A DNA stretch of 24,316 nucleotides from a virus. How positions within the stretch are numbered: position 1 is the first letter of the stretch; every line of letters begins with the position of its first letter. Under the pieces are notes generated by a model. The model worked only from the letters and a program-made list of their open reading frames with translations. It did no database searches and was not told where the DNA came from. Where the stretch lies: the IMG/VR virus record IMGVR_UViG_3300022592_000029, positions 1-24,316 of that record. One strand, written 5' to 3'. Shown piece by piece: positions 11,873-21,135 of this stretch. Both the position numbers and the translations under genes were made by a program.

Positions 11873-14800
11873 TTGGCTGGTATTAACTGGAGTAACTGGG
11901 TAACACCAACACTTGCAGCCAACCCTGGCGCAGCTGCTGATGTTGCAAATTCATCTGATCCACAATCCACATCTCTTGTTGTTTCCCATGCCGTAAATAC
12001 TATCGGCGCACAAGATGCTATTGCGGAGCATGGTTCAGCCAACAATACCCAAAGTTTTTGGGGAAGAGTTGGTAACGGTTTGTCTACCGCTATGTCTTGG
12101 GCTGCTAAGCCACTCCAAGAGATTCAAAAAGACTACAAGTTTATTCATGCCGTATACACAGATAACGGTTTTCTTCCAGGCTTTGCTGCGACACTAGGTG
12201 TAATTGGTGGCGGCGCACTTGGTTCTTTAGCAGGACCAGCAGGAACTGCTATCGGAGCAGATATTGCTATGGCAGCGGAACGCAAATTAGCCAACCTTTT
12301 TCCTGGCTATAAAAGCGCTATCGCAAAATCTGAAGATCCAAACTATAAAGTTTCAGCAGGTCGTGATTTTTCCAACGCTATCGGTACTGCTTTAGATGCT
12401 GTTGGTTTAGATGCAGCAGGTAAGGCTTTCAAGTCTACCGATAAAGGTTTGTTTGGCTCTGTTGGTTCATTCGTATCTGGCGTTACAGATATGGGAACTG
12501 ACATTGAAGCTGACCCATTAAATATTATTGGCCGCTTTGGTCAAGCTATGCGTGGTGGCAGACTTCTTTCCTTGGATAAGGCTGGAGAAGTACAACTCAA
12601 ATATCCTCTGATGAGAGCGATTCCAGGAGTTAAAGACTTTTTGCAATCTCAGTCAGGCATGGCTATTACAGCAGACCAGATTGATGCAGTCCGTAATGGA
12701 TCTGGAATATTTAACTCCACATCACGCAACTACAATCGTGCCATTGAAGATATTGCAGATACTGCCAAAAATGCTAAAAGCAGTTCTGAGGCATCGGGAA
12801 TTATTGCTGCTAAATATCCACAATTAGGCGCAGCCGCTGCGGGTCGTTTAGGTTCAATGAACGATGTTGACCAAGTTCATCAGTTCTTCAAGACTGGTCT
12901 TTTCTTTGATGAGATGAGTGGCAACCTTGCTGGTCAAGCGATGCTTCCACAGCGCACATTACTTCGTGCTAAATTTACTGAGCCACTTCAGGATCAACTA
13001 AAGGTTAATAAGTTAACCTCTGGCGTCTATAAAACCTTTAGTGGATATATGCCATACAGCGTAGATGCCGAAACTGGCAAACTATCATTATCTCAATTCC
13101 GCTGGAATGCTCCAGATTCTGCTACAACCATTTACCGTATTGCCCGTTTCGGTATGGGCGATTCAGCAGCAAAGGAAATGGCTGGCAAGTATGCTGAAGC
13201 AGTAGCGGCTAACGATATTAACGCTGCTCGCATTATCAAGAATCAAACATACTTTGAATCGCTTAAAGCAATGGGATTGCCTGATGATAATGCTATCGTC
13301 AAGAAAGCCTTTGAAGAAACTAATAAGGTTGATGAGCCTCTAGTTGGCACACAAATCTTTGGTTCAAAACCTACTGGCGAGCCATTGGGAGAATATGTAA
13401 CAAAGGCTGGCGATACAGCAGTTGATGGTATTAACCCACATCACGCTAACGATATGTTTAACATACCAGACTTTTATGCCATGAAACGTGCTGTGCGCGA
13501 CTTGGGCAGAGTAAAGAAAGTCATGGGCGCTACCGATGACTTTATTGCAGACAAATATACCAATACAATTTTTAAGCCATTAGCTCTTGCTACAGCAGGA
13601 TTTGGTCTACGTGTTGCTGCGGCAGAACTTATCCCTACCTTTGCTCGCTATGGCGTAGTCAATACATTCAAGGCTAAGCTCGGAGCATCTGCCGCAAAGG
13701 CTGATTATGACCTTACCTCTGGAGAAGCAAAGCATATCCTGCCTGCTGCTCTTACCTCACTAGGAATATCTAAAGGTATTAGCACCGCTTGGGATAAGAC
13801 TGGCTTCCCTACATTCAGAGAAGCAAAGGCTACTGGACTTAAGTTTGCTGCAAAGATGACTGCATCTGAGCAAATGGATCTTGCTACTCAACTGATTATG
13901 GCCAACAAGGGTCATATCATTTCAGAAGCAGTTTCGCCTGGTCATGGTGAAGAAGCATCCACCGCCTACCAATCAGGCAAGATGACTCACTATTATTATC
14001 AGATTCAAAAGAACAGCCCAATGTTCCGTGACTTGCCTGAGTATACAACCTACTCAGCAGATAGCCCACACTTTGTACCACGTTATGCAACAAACCTACA
14101 ACGTGCTGCCAATGAGAATGTTAACAAGAACATTGCTGGAGACTTCCTCAACGCACTTGGCGAAAAAAGCAAACTCCAAATTGAGGACCATATTGACTAT
14201 ATGGCTCAACATCAGGAGTATCAAAAACTTCGTGAGTCTCTCATCAACAAGGAGCATGACCGCATCCTTGCTACATTGGCTGGAAACTACAAGCCTTACA
14301 ACGCAGAATCAAAGACTCTTGTACGCTGGGTAAAGCAAGACCCACGAGCATTTGCTGCTGACCGTGTAGATAACACACTAGGTATGCTTATCGGTAAGGA
14401 TGGCACTGTTCTTAAGAACATAGCCAAGAACTTATCTGAAGGTAATCCAACAGATATTAACCAGTTGGCTGCTATGGCTCAAAAGATGCCTAAGTCTATG
14501 CCAGCAGCTGTATCAGGTCCAATGCTTGAGCCTTATATACCAAGCAAGAACTTGATTACTACAGTTGCTAACCTTGGCTTCAAAAAGGTTATGGATCCGA
14601 TTGTTAGTAATCTTTCTCGTGAGCCTTTGTATTTGATGCACGTTGCTGATGCTTATGCCAAGTATGTGCCTATGATTGAAAACGGCACAATGGAAGCAAA
14701 CCAAGCTCTGCGCTTTGCTCAGACACAAGCATCATATTCTATGTTGCCACAGATTCACAACACTGCGCTACGCAACCAGTTTGCTCAACTTTCTCGCAAC

Positions 14801-16306
14801 TTCTTGCCATTTTACTTTGCTCAAGAGCAGGCATTAAAACGTGCTTTCCGTGTACTTAAAGACACAAGCATTATGTCACCTGCTTTTTCACGGGGATTGC
14901 GCTTCTATCAATTATCTGAGCATGCTTTATCAGACCCATCCTTCATGGAAACAGATGATCAGGGCAACAAGTTTGTTTATATCCCTGGAGCTGGAGCATT
15001 CGGTGAAGCAGTCCAAGGTACACTAAAAGCGTTTAATGTTCCTATGGTATCTGGATTACCACTTACCGTTAAAGGTAATATGACTTCTTTGAAGTCCGTA
15101 CTACCAGAACTGCAAACACCTGGCGTATCGCCATTCCTTTCTGTCAGCGGTAACTTACTTTCAGACTTTTTCCCATCTCTTAATCCTATGATTAAGGGAA
15201 CCATTGGCGATATATCCTTTAAGCGCGGAATTATTGATTCAATGATTCCAGCAGCATGGATGAAGAGCCTAGTAGATGCCGCTGGAATTAACGGAGTTGA
15301 CTGGAATAACCAGTTCAGCAATGCCCTTTCTGGAGCATTAGCAGCTGCTTATTACCATGGTCAAGTACCACCACCCAATGCTGAGCCTAATCAAATTCAA
15401 GACTATGTGAATCGCATTAAGGATAATGCTCGAAGCATCTTGATTATTAAGTCCATGCTTGGCTTGCTTTCACCATTAGCCCCACAAGTATCCCAAGAAG
15501 ATGTGGGATTACGTGATGAATTTTGGAAACTGGTCAAGCAAAAGGGTAACTACAATGATGCCCTTTTTACCTTCCTTGGCGAGCATGGTTCAAAGTCTGT
15601 ATCTTATACAGTTAGCAAGACTGATAACCTTATCCCAGGTGCTAAGTATCCATATGTTCAAGGCACAGTTGACTATATCAAGAATAACCCACAATGGTTT
15701 AGCCCAGAATCAAACCTAGAACGTGGTGCATTCTTCCTTATCCCACAGGATCCAAAGGCAGTAAACGATAGAACTGTTTACAACGAACTTCTCGGTATGG
15801 GGCTTCGTGCAAACCGTACACCTGCTCAACTACTTACCCAGTTCTATATCGCTGAAGGCGATGCGTTGATTGCTGGCGACAAGGCTACTCATACAAAGGT
15901 TATCCAACAAGCTAAGGCAAACTACGATACCTTTACAGAGAAGCAAGAGAATGAACGTTGGTCTGCCGTTATGACCAAGATGAAGAACTTGTATCCAATA
16001 TGGTATGATTCTTACACTAATCAAAATGGCAAGAACGATGCCAATAAAGCATACTCTCAACTCCAGCAAATTTTGGATCCAAGCAATCCAAATACCCCAA
16101 CCCATGAACAAGCCAATCTTGTGCGCGGCTTGATGAATGACTACTCGGTACATGCTCAGCGCTTAAATCAATACAAGATGCTAAACATTCAAGGCCCTGT
16201 AGTTAATGACGAAAATCAAAACTGGCAAAATCACCTTGATGCTGTTGCCGCAAATGACCCTCGCTTGGCACCAGTTATCCAAAGCGTATTCTCAAAGTTA
16301 GGTTAA
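11873..16306 (+). CDS. Very large probable internal virion / DNA-ejection protein, 1477 aa
   Basis: TTG start at 11873 with AGGACAGG upstream and 1 bp after the previous stop. Residues about 100-135 are Gly/Ala-rich and hydrophobic (FAATLGVIGGGALGSLAGPA), like a glycine-zipper membrane-inserting segment. The rest is mostly helical, with a conserved-looking aromatic stretch (FAQLSRNFLPFYFAQEQALK). Size and position fit the long internal proteins ejected into the cell by short-tailed phages (T7 gp16 class), but I see no catalytic motif of a transglycosylase or peptidase. A tape-measure protein is the alternative, though no tail-tube or chaperone genes stand nearby. Confidence 0.6.
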   Translation: MAGINWSNWVTPTLAANPGAAADVANSSDPQSTSLVVSHAVNTIGAQDAIAEHGSANNTQSFWGRVGNGLSTAMSWAAKPLQEIQKDYKFIHAVYTDNGFLPGFAATLGVIGGGALGSLAGPAGTAIGADIAMAAERKLANLFPGYKSAIAKSEDPNYKVSAGRDFSNAIGTALDAVGLDAAGKAFKSTDKGLFGSVGSFVSGVTDMGTDIEADPLNIIGRFGQAMRGGRLLSLDKAGEVQLKYPLMRAIPGVKDFLQSQSGMAITADQIDAVRNGSGIFNSTSRNYNRAIEDIADTAKNAKSSSEASGIIAAKYPQLGAAAAGRLGSMNDVDQVHQFFKTGLFFDEMSGNLAGQAMLPQRTLLRAKFTEPLQDQLKVNKLTSGVYKTFSGYMPYSVDAETGKLSLSQFRWNAPDSATTIYRIARFGMGDSAAKEMAGKYAEAVAANDINAARIIKNQTYFESLKAMGLPDDNAIVKKAFEETNKVDEPLVGTQIFGSKPTGEPLGEYVTKAGDTAVDGINPHHANDMFNIPDFYAMKRAVRDLGRVKKVMGATDDFIADKYTNTIFKPLALATAGFGLRVAAAELIPTFARYGVVNTFKAKLGASAAKADYDLTSGEAKHILPAALTSLGISKGISTAWDKTGFPTFREAKATGLKFAAKMTASEQMDLATQLIMANKGHIISEAVSPGHGEEASTAYQSGKMTHYYYQIQKNSPMFRDLPEYTTYSADSPHFVPRYATNLQRAANENVNKNIAGDFLNALGEKSKLQIEDHIDYMAQHQEYQKLRESLINKEHDRILATLAGNYKPYNAESKTLVRWVKQDPRAFAADRVDNTLGMLIGKDGTVLKNIAKNLSEGNPTDINQLAAMAQKMPKSMPAAVSGPMLEPYIPSKNLITTVANLGFKKVMDPIVSNLSREPLYLMHVADAYAKYVPMIENGTMEANQALRFAQTQASYSMLPQIHNTALRNQFAQLSRNFLPFYFAQEQALKRAFRVLKDTSIMSPAFSRGLRFYQLSEHALSDPSFMETDDQGNKFVYIPGAGAFGEAVQGTLKAFNVPMVSGLPLTVKGNMTSLKSVLPELQTPGVSPFLSVSGNLLSDFFPSLNPMIKGTIGDISFKRGIIDSMIPAAWMKSLVDAAGINGVDWNNQFSNALSGALAAAYYHGQVPPPNAEPNQIQDYVNRIKDNARSILIIKSMLGLLSPLAPQVSQEDVGLRDEFWKLVKQKGNYNDALFTFLGEHGSKSVSYTVSKTDNLIPGAKYPYVQGTVDYIKNNPQWFSPESNLERGAFFLIPQDPKAVNDRTVYNELLGMGLRANRTPAQLLTQFYIAEGDALIAGDKATHTKVIQQAKANYDTFTEKQENERWSAVMTKMKNLYPIWYDSYTNQNGKNDANKAYSQLQQILDPSNPNTPTHEQANLVRGLMNDYSVHAQRLNQYKMLNIQGPVVNDENQNWQNHLDAVAANDPRLAPVIQSVFSKLG

Positions 16307-16309
16307 TAA

Positions 16310-17635
16310 ATGGCTACTCCTACACCAGTAAGTTCTGTTGCTAATCCAGCAGACGGCACCATTCATGTAACCTATAGCGACAATTCTGTACAGACTCTTC
16401 CAGCAGCACAGGCTCAAAAACTTAAGTTGCTACCTACTGACTTAAAGCCAGCTGCAACTGCAACTGGATTTGGTTCAGCTGGTGGATACGGTGGCGCACC
16501 ATCAGGTGCATTCAGCGCTACAACTGGCACTGGCACAAATATCTATGATCCTAACACTGGTACAAGCCTTAACGCTTCAGGCGCTATTCCGCTTAAAGTA
16601 GGCAGCAAGGTAGTTCCTACTGCCATTGGCGACTTAGTATCTCAATCTCGTTTGCCAGTTAACCTTGCTCAAATTCGCAAAAACTTGGTCAGCCATGCTC
16701 TCATCGCTAAGACTGAAAAGAATCCAACCCGTATTCAGAATGCGTGGATTCAGGTTCTTCTTGGCGCACAACAGAGCCAAATGGATCCAAACGATTATCT
16801 CTCTAGTTTGTCCGCTGCTGGCTTTGGTCAGAATGCACCAACAACTACAAGCCGAGTAACTGACTACAGCAAGACTGCTGATGGCTACTTCTATCAAGCA
16901 TTCCAAAAAGTCTTTAACCGTATGCCGACTGTTATTGATATGCAGTCTCCATTCAAGGATTCAAAGGGTAAGACAATTACATGGCAACAAGCCATGATTA
17001 ACGAGGCTAAGAAGCCTGGCAATCAGGAAGTAACTACAACAGCAGTTAACCCAGACGGAACAGTAAGCAGCCAAGTTAGCACACCAGGATTTGACCCAAA
17101 TGTTTGGCTACAAAAGCAACTTACAGATTATTACGCAAAGGCTGTAGCTTCTGGCGCACAGCAAGCAGAGCAACCAAACATAGATAAATATATTCAGCTT
17201 GCTGGGGAATATGGCGTACCAGTCATTGACCCTACAACAAAAGAATTAAATGTTAATGCCCGCTTAGATTTGTCCAAGATTGAGGCTGGCACCAAGAAGA
17301 TTGAAGATGTTGAGCAGTCATTTAAGAATGCTGCCCTTGGTCAATATGGCCATCTTCAAACTCAGTTGGTTAACGCTAACCAAACTCTCAAGCAAGTGGC
17401 TCAACCTGCTATTGACAAAGTTGCAGCGTTGCTAGAGAAAGACCCAAATAGCGTTACTGTCAATGACCCATATGTACAAAAGTATCTTAAGGGCGATGGC
17501 AAGACTGTTATGGATCCTGCCAGCTTTGAGGCAACAATCAAGCAAGACCCATCATGGCAATACAAACAAAATGCACGGGCTACTTATTCAGACCTTGCTT
17601 CTAGCATCCTACAACGATTTGGAGTAAACGCATAG
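16310..17635 (+). CDS. Probable internal virion protein, 441 aa
   Basis: ATG 16310, 3 bp after the 1477-residue gene. Opens with a small beta segment (GTIHVTYSDNSVQTLPAAQA), then a Gly/Ser/Thr linker, then helical regions (VNLAQIRKNLVSHALIAKTE; YFYQAFQKVFNRMPTVIDMQ) and a C-terminal coiled-coil-like part (LQTQLVNANQTLKQVAQPAI). No cysteines in the obvious body and no signal peptide. Placement between the giant gene and another Ala/Gln-rich gene suggests the three form one internal-virion or ejection complex. Function inferred only from place. Confidence 0.55.
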   Translation: MATPTPVSSVANPADGTIHVTYSDNSVQTLPAAQAQKLKLLPTDLKPAATATGFGSAGGYGGAPSGAFSATTGTGTNIYDPNTGTSLNASGAIPLKVGSKVVPTAIGDLVSQSRLPVNLAQIRKNLVSHALIAKTEKNPTRIQNAWIQVLLGAQQSQMDPNDYLSSLSAAGFGQNAPTTTSRVTDYSKTADGYFYQAFQKVFNRMPTVIDMQSPFKDSKGKTITWQQAMINEAKKPGNQEVTTTAVNPDGTVSSQVSTPGFDPNVWLQKQLTDYYAKAVASGAQQAEQPNIDKYIQLAGEYGVPVIDPTTKELNVNARLDLSKIEAGTKKIEDVEQSFKNAALGQYGHLQTQLVNANQTLKQVAQPAIDKVAALLEKDPNSVTVNDPYVQKYLKGDGKTVMDPASFEATIKQDPSWQYKQNARATYSDLASSILQRFGVNA

Positions 17636-17636
17636 C

Positions 17637-18743
17637 ATGGCGACTAATCCTGAAGATGTAGGGTTTAATATACAGGCTGCTAAATCAGTTACCAAGCCAT
17701 CAGCCCCAGTTAAATCCAATCTAGATAACATAATTTCTCAAATGCAAACAGAAATTGATGCTAGCAAAGCAGAGAATGCACAGACTCGTACATTCCTCGC
17801 TACTCAATCTGCTAATGAAAAGGCTGCTGCTGATGCTGCCGCTATTGCCAAGGCAAACGCTAATCCATTTTTACAATCACAGGCTGCTAGCGCTTTTGAC
17901 CAATTCCGTCAACAGTTTCAGGCACAGGGATTAGGCGATTTAGCAGACACTTTATTAACTTTATCTACTTCACCAAATGCCCCTACTACATCTAGTGGCT
18001 ATTACCAAGCGCTTCTTCAAACACCTGAATATAAAACTCGCTTTGGTAACACTAATGCTGCCCGTGTAGCCAATGGATTATCCATGCTTACCGAAGGTCA
18101 AATCCTTACAGCTGAAAACAACATCAAGGATACCCTGCGTAACATGGGACTTCCTGCTGGCTTCTATGACCAGCCACAAGACCTTCAGGCATTTATCGCT
18201 AATGACAAGTCAGCGGCTGAGGTTGGAGATATTGTTCAGGCATACAAGAATGTTGCCATGAATGCAGACCCAACGATTACAAATGCTTTGTCACAGTATT
18301 ACGGAGTCAACCTTGGTGGCATTACTGCTGCTATAATGGATCCTACAAAAGCACAGCCAATCCTTAACGCTATGGCGCAAAAGGGAACAACGGCAGCAGC
18401 CGCTGCTAATGCTGGTATCCAAGATGTTATGGGTGCTTCACAAGTTGCTCAAGGAATGGGCGCTGGTGCGCTTTCCTATGCTAAGCAAGCACAAGCATTT
18501 GCTCAAGCACAACAACTTGGACAGCAAGCAGGCACACTAGCCAACATCTATGGCGCTGGTCTTGGAGTTAACTACAACACCGCACAAGGTTTACAAGAAT
18601 CCCTTAATGGTCCAGAAGCTGTACAAGCAGCAGCCGCACGTCAGAAGTTAGCGACAGCAGAGACATCACAATTTGGTGGCTCAGCAGGTGCTAGTGCGCA
18701 AGGCCAATCACTAGGCATAGGAACAGCCCAAGGCGTTTCCTAA
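17637..18743 (+). CDS. Ala/Gln-rich probable internal virion protein, 368 aa
   Basis: ATG 17637, one base after the previous stop; GGAGT upstream. Long helices rich in Ala, Gln and Asn (NLDNIISQMQTEIDASKAEN; LSYAKQAQAFAQAQQLGQQA) typical of phage internal or minor structural proteins. The centre has a helical block with LTEGQILTAENNIKDTLRNM. The C-terminus is Gly/Ser/Gln-rich and likely flexible. Last gene of the presumed ejection-protein group, followed by a 123-bp gap before the scaffold gene. Confidence 0.55.
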   Translation: MATNPEDVGFNIQAAKSVTKPSAPVKSNLDNIISQMQTEIDASKAENAQTRTFLATQSANEKAAADAAAIAKANANPFLQSQAASAFDQFRQQFQAQGLGDLADTLLTLSTSPNAPTTSSGYYQALLQTPEYKTRFGNTNAARVANGLSMLTEGQILTAENNIKDTLRNMGLPAGFYDQPQDLQAFIANDKSAAEVGDIVQAYKNVAMNADPTITNALSQYYGVNLGGITAAIMDPTKAQPILNAMAQKGTTAAAAANAGIQDVMGASQVAQGMGAGALSYAKQAQAFAQAQQLGQQAGTLANIYGAGLGVNYNTAQGLQESLNGPEAVQAAAARQKLATAETSQFGGSAGASAQGQSLGIGTAQGVS

Positions 18744-18866
18744 ATTAAGTTCCGTCTCCACCAATCAGCATGGATGACGCGTATTAAAGACTGAGAGTGG
18801 GAGCCAACCATCCTTCCCCTGGGATGACTTGCGGCCTGCGTCACAACTAACGAAAGGGAGTGCCAC
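18744..18866 (+). promoter_or_regulatory. Leader before the scaffold-capsid genes
   Basis: 123 bp without an ORF. TGACGC (18775-18780) can pair with GCGTCA (18838-18843), enclosing CATCC/GGATG around a TTCCCCTG loop (about 18809-18826). GGATGAC occurs twice. Ends with AAAGGGAG before the scaffold ATG. Possibly an RNA element that sets high capsid expression; no sigma-70 promoter seen. Confidence 0.3.
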
Positions 18867-19370
18867 ATGGCAAACCAATATGAAGATGAAGATGACGACC
18901 TAGACCTAGAAGATACACCAGCGCAGGTGGATCCTAACGGTCCTGCAAATCTCCGCAAAGCACTTAAGCGAGCAGAGAAAGAAAAGAAAGACTTGGCCGA
19001 GCAATTAGCCAAGATTCAATCCGACTTACGCAGTCGTTCAGTCAAAGACGTATTGGCATCAAAGGGCGTATCCGACAAGATCGCCAAGTTTATTCCTGGC
19101 GATATTGAAACGCCTGAGCAGGTAGATGCTTGGTTAAGCGAGAATGCCGATGTATTCGGCTTCAAGACAACCCAAGAAGAAGCTGCTCCTATCAGCGAAG
19201 AAGAACAGACAAACCGTGCTGCGTATCAACGCATCAACGCTGCCACTCAAAATGCAACTACTCCCACACGGGATGCCGACATAATGGCAAAGTTAAACTC
19301 TAAGGCTCTTAGCAAAGATGACTTAGACGCATTGACTGGCAATCCAGGTAGTCGCTTTACTCGCGGGTAG
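18867..19370 (+). CDS. Capsid scaffolding protein
   Basis: 167 residues, just before the major capsid gene. Very acidic N-terminus (EDEDDDLDLEDTPAQ), then a coiled coil of about 30 residues (NLRKALKRAEKEKKDLAEQL), then SVKDVLASKGVSDKIAKFIP with a following TPEQVDAWLSENADVFG helix, and a C-terminal Ser/Arg-containing end. This acidic, coiled-coil, helical arrangement is standard for phage scaffolds, which guide capsid assembly and leave or are degraded before packaging. AAAGGGAG precedes the ATG. Confidence 0.85.
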   Translation: MANQYEDEDDDLDLEDTPAQVDPNGPANLRKALKRAEKEKKDLAEQLAKIQSDLRSRSVKDVLASKGVSDKIAKFIPGDIETPEQVDAWLSENADVFGFKTTQEEAAPISEEEQTNRAAYQRINAATQNATTPTRDADIMAKLNSKALSKDDLDALTGNPGSRFTRG

Positions 19371-19421
19371 TTTAAGCAACACAACCCCATCCGCACAAAC
19401 CTTATAGAAAGAAGGTGACAC

Positions 19422-20456
19422 ATGAGCAACGCATATACAGATACAACATCTGGCTCCCTCGGTACCTCACTCGTACAGACAGCCTATGATCGTTATGTTG
19501 AATTCGCTCTCCGTGCTGTTCCTCTTATCCGCGATGTTGCAGACAAGAAGCCAGTACAACAGGCTATGCCTGGTTCATCAGTTGTATTCCAGATCTACAC
19601 AGATCTAGCAGCTGCTACAGCCCCACTATCAGAGTCTGTTGACCCAGATGCAGTCGCACTTGGTAACACAACTCCTATTACAGTAACACTCAATGAATAC
19701 GGTAACGCATCACTTGCTACCCGTAAGCTCGAGTTGTTCTCACTCTCAGATGTTGACCCAGCAATCGCTGACATCATCGCATTCAACATGGCCGATTCTC
19801 TCGACACTGTTGCACTTAACGCACTTGTTGGTGGACCAAACGCTATTGCTGAAGTTGGCGGAAACGCTGTTTCAACATACGCTGGTACATACACCAACGG
19901 TACAACTCAAAAGTCTATCCTCGGAACAGACGTCATCAAGTCACGCGATATTCGTTTGGCTGTTGCTAAGCTCCGTGCGAACAAGGCTGTTCCACGTCAA
20001 GGCGAGTACTACTGGGTTGGTATCCACCCAGAAGTTTCACACGATCTTCGTGCTGAAACTGGTTCTGGCGGATGGCGTGATGACCATAAGTTCTCTGAGA
20101 CAGGTTCATCTGAATTCTGGCCAGGAACAATCGGAACTTACGAAGGCGCTATGTTCGTAGAGTCTCCACGTATGTTCTCAGCTGCTGACGGTACTGGCGG
20201 AACCACAGGTTCAGGTACATTTGGTTCAGCATGGACCTACGGAACAGGCGGCGTTCGTGTATTCCGTACACTCGTTGCTGGTAAGCAAGCACTTGCAGAA
20301 GCTGTTGCCGAAGAACCACACGTTATCTTCGGACCAGTTGTTGATAAGTTGATGCGTTTCCGTCCAATCGGATGGTACGGCGTACTCGGATGGCAGCGTT
20401 ATCGTGACGCTTCACTCGTACGTATCGAGTCAGCTTCATCAATTCACCAGAACTAG
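19422..20456 (+). CDS. Major capsid protein, N4-gp56 family
   Basis: 344 residues; HK97-fold shell protein. Recognised by AYDRYVEFALRAVPLIRDVA, GSSVVFQIYTDLAAATAPLS, then the AVALGNTTPITVTLNEYGNA segment and LFSLSDVDPAIADIIAFNMA with SLDTVALNALVGG, a pattern common to actinophage capsids annotated as N4-gp56 family. The glycine-rich loop TGGTTGSGTFGSAW likely lies on the surface. The ribosome site AAGAAGGTGAC precedes ATG 19422. Codons look strongly biased, with repeated use of CGT, GTT and CTC as expected for the most abundant virion protein. Confidence 0.92.
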   Translation: MSNAYTDTTSGSLGTSLVQTAYDRYVEFALRAVPLIRDVADKKPVQQAMPGSSVVFQIYTDLAAATAPLSESVDPDAVALGNTTPITVTLNEYGNASLATRKLELFSLSDVDPAIADIIAFNMADSLDTVALNALVGGPNAIAEVGGNAVSTYAGTYTNGTTQKSILGTDVIKSRDIRLAVAKLRANKAVPRQGEYYWVGIHPEVSHDLRAETGSGGWRDDHKFSETGSSEFWPGTIGTYEGAMFVESPRMFSAADGTGGTTGSGTFGSAWTYGTGGVRVFRTLVAGKQALAEAVAEEPHVIFGPVVDKLMRFRPIGWYGVLGWQRYRDASLVRIESASSIHQN

Positions 20457-20500
20457 TCTAGTTCGGTAATTCGTGTTAGCCCCATCTTCGGGTGGGGCTA
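20450..20500 (+). terminator. Palindrome and UUCG-capped hairpin after the capsid gene
   Basis: GAACTAG/CTAGTTC (20450-20464) overlaps the capsid stop codon. TAGCCCCATC (20477-20486)-TTCG-GGTGGGGCTA (20491-20500) is a 10-bp stem with one T-G pair and the highly stable C(UUCG)G loop. No T-run follows and the next gene is 20 bp away, so it probably protects the 3' end of capsid mRNA or gives partial termination rather than a full stop. Confidence 0.65.
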
Positions 20501-20520
20501 CCACATTAACAAGGAGAAAC

Positions 20521-20778
20521 ATGGCATACAAATTCAAACCACCAACGGTTGAAGAAGGCCCTGCTGGTTTTAGCCGCCTATTTTGGCGCTACCGTATTGC
20601 CCGTGCTAACACGATCCTTGTCTATGGACAAACCACAGTGTCTATCCGTACACCAGGAGTAGACGAAACACTTAGTGCAGATTACTGCTACCTCGGCGGA
20701 CATGAGTACATACTGTCTACCGATGAATATAACATTCTTGTAGCCAATGGCTACGGCTCAAACATCACAACTATTTAA
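20521..20778 (+). CDS. Small head-to-tail or connector-region protein, 85 aa
   Basis: ATG 20521 immediately after AAGGAGAAAC, a very strong ribosome site. An upstream in-frame start at 20473 lies in the hairpin and is rejected. Beta-rich with basic patches (RLFWRYRIARANTILVYGQT then TVSIRTPGVDETLSADYCYL). Size, and its place straight after the capsid gene, suggest a head-completion or neck role, but no family recognised. Confidence 0.6.
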   Translation: MAYKFKPPTVEEGPAGFSRLFWRYRIARANTILVYGQTTVSIRTPGVDETLSADYCYLGGHEYILSTDEYNILVANGYGSNITTI

Positions 20779-20787
20779 GGGAGAGAC

Positions 20788-21135
20788 GTGAATCCAGGTC
20801 GTTACAACATCACCGTCTATAACGGTACTACCTTTGCGCTTGCTCCCGTATGGAAGATAGACAACCTTCCTGTTAACCTCACAGGCTATAGCGCCGATAT
20901 GCAGGTTCGAGATATTAGCAATAACCTTGTTGTAGAATTATCTACAGCTAATGGTAAGATTACAATTTCAGCAGCGCTTGGTCAGATTAACATGGGCTTA
21001 ACTGCTACACAAACATCGGCAGCAAACCTGCCAGCAGGTAACTATAACTACGCTTTGAACCTTACTGACCCATCAAGTAATGTTTACCAAATCCTGCAAG
21101 GAGCATTTGTTGTAACCGCTAGCGTGGTGCAATAA
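20788..21135 (+). CDS. Beta-sandwich fibre/baseplate protein, BppU N-domain-like
   Basis: GTG start at 20788 with GGGAGAG upstream. 115 residues with the order of the N-terminal domain of phage baseplate upper protein BppU and similar fibre proteins: [20 protein letters not shown], then [40 protein letters not shown] and [20 protein letters not shown], ending in GAFVV. This small all-beta fold attaches fibres to a virion. It is followed at once by the collagen-like fibre (TAATG overlap), so it may anchor that fibre. The match is by eye. Confidence 0.65.
   Translation: MNPGRYNITVYNGTTFALAPVWKIDNLPVNLTGYSADMQVRDISNNLVVELSTANGKITISAALGQINMGLTATQTSAANLPAGNYNYALNLTDPSSNVYQILQGAFVVTASVVQ

Noticed and set aside
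14028-14333. 101-residue alternate-frame ORF within the 1477-residue gene
   Set aside because: No ribosome site; composition is that of a frame-shifted shadow, and the host frame is continuous.
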